NCBI GenBank assembly: GCA_934716785.1 | Contig: CAKUYM010000217.1 | Span: forward strand, 1 to 7,316 | Reading direction: 5' to 3' | DNA from: an uncultured Bacteroides sp. | GTDB taxonomy: Bacteria; Bacteroidota; Bacteroidia; Bacteroidales; Bacteroidaceae | DNA: 7,316 bases | Part shown: one piece after another, positions 1 through 7,316 of the stretch | How positions within the stretch are numbered: the stretch's first letter is position 1 | How the letters are laid out: the number at the start of each line of letters is the position of its first letter | Program-made: the position numbers and the translations under genes | Notes under the pieces: generated by a model | Databases searched by the model: none | Seen by the model: the letters and a program-made list of their open reading frames with translations, nothing else | What the model was told of the DNA's origin: nothing

Positions 1-1
1 G

Positions 2-5184
<5,183 letters not shown>

Positions 5185-5220
5185 ATTTAAGGACAATAGG
5201 CTGTAAGATTATACATGATT

Positions 5221-5288
5221 GGGTGTGGGTTTCACGTTTTTCGGATATTATTCAGAAATATCTTGGCATAGTCGTGAAATTCACACCT
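5221..5288 (+). repeat. Long imperfect inverted repeat with nested hairpin in GH2-GH29 gap
   Basis: Bases 5221-5236 pair with 5273-5288. As RNA, all 16 positions pair, 13 Watson-Crick and 3 G-U, with no bulge. The 36-base interval contains a second perfect 6-base stem, GATATT (5244-5249) with AATATC (5257-5262), around a 7-base loop. A loosely U-rich run with a broken T tract follows the outer stem (5288-5301). It may end or stabilise the upstream GH20-GH2 transcript, or its right arm may serve as an operator for the fucosidase promoter. The pairing is read directly; the function is inferred. Confidence 0.6.
5274..5284. promoter_or_regulatory. Candidate operator palindrome GTGAAATTCAC
   Basis: Perfect 5-base inverted repeat around a central A, ending 10 bases before the -7 box, so it occupies the space where a -33 element would sit. 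A diverged copy, GTGGGTTTCAC (5225-5235, 8 of 11 identical), lies 49 bases upstream. A regulator-binding site is plausible, but no regulator gene is in the window, and the palindrome is also the right arm of the larger inverted repeat. Confidence 0.35.
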
Positions 5289-5294
5289 TTATGT

Positions 5295-5302
5295 TATCTT
5301 TG
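5295..5302 (+). promoter_or_regulatory. Bacteroides-type -7 promoter box for the fucosidase
   Basis: TATCTTTG matches the Bacteroides sigma-ABfr -7 consensus TAnnTTTG exactly. It ends 29 bases before the fucosidase ATG, which predicts a leader of roughly 20-25 bases. No TTTG -33 element is found 19-21 bases upstream; the nearest similar sequence, CTTG at 5262-5265, is about 29 bases away. The promoter may therefore depend on an activator. Confidence 0.55.
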
Positions 5303-5331
5303 CCCCATCAGTATTAATTAAATTTTATATC

Positions 5332-7149
5332 ATGAATAAACAACTGACTCTTTTCTTGTTTTTCCTTGTCGCAGTATTGGGTGTACAGGCGCAAAAGTCC
5401 GGAGAATATTATGTAAAGCACATTGAATTTCCTCCAAATGCCACTATCGAGCAAAAGGTGGACATGGCTGCGCGTCTCGTGCCCACTCCTCAGCAATATG
5501 CTTGGCAACAGATGGAACTAACAGCTTTTCTCCATTTTGGAATCAACACTTTTACCGGACGCGAATGGGGGGATGGCAAAGAAGACCCTGCACTTTTCAA
5601 TCCTTCGGAGCTGGATGCCGAACAATGGGTGCGCAGTCTTAAAGAGGCTGGCTTTAAGATGGTGCTTCTGACAGCGAAGCATCATGATGGTTTTTGTCTT
5701 TGGCCGACGGCTACAACGAAACATTCCGTAGCCTCTTCTCCTTGGAAGAACGGAAAAGGAGATGTTGTAAAAGAACTCAGGAACGCTTGTGATAAATATG
5801 GGATGAAGTTTGGTGTTTACCTCTCCCCGTGGGATAGGAATGCGGAATGTTATGGAGACTCTCCCCGTTACAATGAGTTCTTTATCCGTCAGTTGACGGA
5901 GTTGCTTAGCAATTATGGCGAAGTGAACGAAGTGTGGTTTGACGGTGCGAATGGAGAAGGACCGAACGGAAAGAAACAAATATATGATTGGGACGCTTTT
6001 TACAAAACTATCCAACGTTTGCAGCCTAAAGCCGTAATGGCGATTATGGGCGATGATGTACGTTGGGTAGGCAACGAAAAAGGATTGGGGCGCAAAACGG
6101 AATGGAATGCAACAGTGCTGACCCCGGGAATTTATGCCCGTTCGGCAGAAAATAATAAGCGCTTGGGGGTATTCAGCAAAGCGGAAGATTTGGGTAGTCG
6201 TAAGATGTTGGAGAAAGCCACGGAATTATTCTGGTATCCTTCGGAGGTGGATGTATCTATCCGTCCGGGATGGTTCTATCACGAGGCGGAAGATAGCAAA
6301 GTCAAGTCTCTGAAGCATCTGTCGGATATTTATTTTCAATCAGTAGGATACAATTCTGTGCTTTTATTGAATATACCTCCCGATCGCAGAGGGTTGATTC
6401 ATGAAGCGGACGTAAATCGTTTGAATGAATTTGCTGCTTACCGTCAGCAGATATTTGCTGACAACCGGGTGAAAAAAGGAAGAAACTGCTGGGATGCCAC
6501 TTCGGGCAGTGAGGCAGTCTATAATTTGAAATCGAAGTCGGAAATTAATGTGGTGATGCTTCAAGAAGATATAACGAAAGGGCAGAGAGTGGAAGCTTTT
6601 ATCGTTGAGGCTTTGACGGACAACGGTTGGCAAGAAGTAGGCAAAGGCACAACAATCGGATATAAACGTATGTTGCGTTTTCCGGCAGTAAAAGCCGGTA
6701 AGCTACGGGTGAAGATAGGTGAATGTCGTCTGACTGCTCACATTAGTCAGGTGGCTGCCTACTATGCAGCTCCTTTGCAGGAAGCCGTTCAGGGTGAAGA
6801 TTGGAATAATTTACCCCGTACAGATTGGAAGCAAATAGCTGCTTCGCCTCTGGCTATTGACTTGGGCAAAACGGTGACATTGAGCAGTTTTACTTATGCT
6901 CCGTTGAAAACGGAAGCGAAACCGACAATGGCCTTCCGTTATAAGTTCTTTGTGAGCACGAACGGCAAGAATTGGAAGGAGGTCCCGACCAATGGAGAGT
7001 TCAGTAATATCATGCATAACCCATTGCCGCAGACAGTAACTTTTGGTCAGAAAGTGCAGGCACGTTATATAAAATTGGAAGCTACTACCCCGGCTGCCAC
7101 TACAGCAAAGGTAGAAATGAATGAGATAGGAGTGATGGTTGCTCCCTAA
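5332..7149 (+). CDS. GH29 alpha-L-fucosidase with C-terminal beta-sandwich modules
   Basis: Retaining exo-alpha-L-fucosidase of 605 residues. The signal peptide covers about residues 1-20 (LFLFFLVAVLG, then Val-Gln-Ala before Gln21) with no lipobox Cys, so it is probably periplasmic. The catalytic barrel spans about 45-370 and shows FLHFGINTF, TAKHHDGFCLW, YLSPWDRN, nucleophile Asp204 in EVWFDGANGEG (5941-5943) and LLNIPPDRRG. Glu305 in SEVDVSIRPGWFYH (6244-6246) is the expected acid/base; this arrangement is typical of the GH29-B subfamily, which usually cleaves alpha-1,3/1,4-fucose of Lewis-type structures. After the barrel come a beta-sandwich (about 383-478) and an F5/8 type C-like module (about 500-603, with FRYKFFVSTNGKNWKEV and ARYIKLEA). 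The ATG is chosen because the signal peptide starts there and a -7 box lies 29 bases upstream. The gene stands 147 bases after the GH2 gene and has its own promoter candidate and terminator. The family is near certain; the linkage preference is inferred. Confidence 0.95.
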   Translation: MNKQLTLFLFFLVAVLGVQAQKSGEYYVKHIEFPPNATIEQKVDMAARLVPTPQQYAWQQMELTAFLHFGINTFTGREWGDGKEDPALFNPSELDAEQWVRSLKEAGFKMVLLTAKHHDGFCLWPTATTKHSVASSPWKNGKGDVVKELRNACDKYGMKFGVYLSPWDRNAECYGDSPRYNEFFIRQLTELLSNYGEVNEVWFDGANGEGPNGKKQIYDWDAFYKTIQRLQPKAVMAIMGDDVRWVGNEKGLGRKTEWNATVLTPGIYARSAENNKRLGVFSKAEDLGSRKMLEKATELFWYPSEVDVSIRPGWFYHEAEDSKVKSLKHLSDIYFQSVGYNSVLLLNIPPDRRGLIHEADVNRLNEFAAYRQQIFADNRVKKGRNCWDATSGSEAVYNLKSKSEINVVMLQEDITKGQRVEAFIVEALTDNGWQEVGKGTTIGYKRMLRFPAVKAGKLRVKIGECRLTAHISQVAAYYAAPLQEAVQGEDWNNLPRTDWKQIAASPLAIDLGKTVTLSSFTYAPLKTEAKPTMAFRYKFFVSTNGKNWKEVPTNGEFSNIMHNPLPQTVTFGQKVQARYIKLEATTPAATTAKVEMNEIGVMVAP

Positions 7150-7206
7150 TTAAGTAACCGTAGTCGAAAGAAAAGATACGTTTGGAAATAAGGAGAATAA
7201 CAGTAG

Positions 7207-7253
7207 GACTGGTGGTCTTGATTTTCGTGAATCAGCCGCCAGTCTTTCTTTTT
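7207..7253 (+). terminator. Intrinsic terminator after the fucosidase gene
   Basis: GACTGGTGG (7207-7215) pairs with CCGCCAGTC (7236-7244), 9 pairs including one G-U. After a small internal bulge TGAT (7219-7222) pairs with ATCA (7231-7234) around an 8-base loop. The run TTTCTTTTT follows directly (7245-7253). It sits 58 bases after the fucosidase stop and acts on the plus strand only, since the reverse complement lacks a T run after the stem. It likely ends the whole operon. Confidence 0.85.
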
Positions 7254-7316
7254 CTAAACCAAATGAGTGTTGGGCTGTTATTGTTGAAAAAGACAGAAAT
7301 TATGTTAGTAGTAGAT
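7254..7316 (+). other. Unassigned tail; possible start of a downstream gene
   Basis: No complete gene fits in this stretch. A plus-strand frame beginning with ATG at 7263 is open to the window edge (18 codons, reading MSVGLLLLKKTEIMLVVD), with a second in-frame ATG at 7302. There is no promoter box or ribosome-binding site to support either, and 18 open codons are weak evidence. It could equally be the leader of a gene starting beyond the window. Confidence 0.15.

Noticed and set aside
7177..7184. TACGTTTG, a second match to TAnnTTTG, which with the terminator could define a small RNA of about 60 bases
   Set aside because: There is no -33 element, the motif is short enough to occur by chance, and no further structure supports an RNA gene.
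7235..7316. Minus-strand frame open from the right window edge to a stop in the terminator stem
   Set aside because: The 27 or so codons encode low-complexity Asn/Phe/Lys-rich sequence with no recognisable family and overlap the terminator.

Overview
The window carries three consecutive plus-strand carbohydrate-active enzyme genes and almost nothing else: a GH20 beta-N-acetylhexosaminidase (5' end cut off by the window edge), a complete GH2 beta-galactosidase and a complete GH29 alpha-L-fucosidase. Several features point to a gut-type Bacteroidales bacterium, most likely Bacteroides or a close relative. These are the moderate GC content, the absence of Shine-Dalgarno sequences with A/T-rich leaders before the ATGs, a match to the Bacteroides -7 promoter box (TAnnTTTG), signal peptides ending Ala-Gln, and the enzyme set itself.

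Layout: bases 2-2083, GH20 with N-terminal GH20b domain, catalytic barrel, chitobiase-type C-terminal module and an F5/8 type C (discoidin-like) module. Bases 2084-2109, a 26-base intercistronic gap indicating co-transcription. Bases 2110-5184, GH2 beta-galactosidase of LacZ-like five-domain build with a signal peptide. Bases 5185-5331, an intergenic region with a long imperfect inverted repeat, a nested small hairpin, a short palindrome and a -7 promoter box. Bases 5332-7149, GH29 fucosidase with signal peptide and two C-terminal beta-sandwich modules. Bases 7207-7253, an intrinsic terminator. Bases 7254-7316 hold no gene that can be established.

How they work together (inference): the three exo-enzymes remove terminal fucose, beta-galactose and beta-GlcNAc/GalNAc, the sugars that cap and build host mucin O-glycans, Lewis-type structures and milk oligosaccharides. 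The GH29 and GH2 proteins carry Sec signal peptides without a lipobox cysteine, so a periplasmic location is expected. The set looks like part of a polysaccharide utilization locus, but no SusC/SusD pair, sulfatase or regulator lies within the window. From memory, the GH20-GH2-GH29 order resembles the Bacteroides thetaiotaomicron BT_1627-BT_1626-BT_1625 region, which lies among sulfatases used on mucin glycans; this could not be verified here.

No wholly new system is evident. The points most worth a second look are substitutions at sugar-contacting positions in the GH20 (the usual Tyr-Leu-Asp is Tyr-Leu-Ile) and in the GH2 (the LacZ Trp999 position is Cys), and the unusual structured promoter region ahead of the fucosidase gene.
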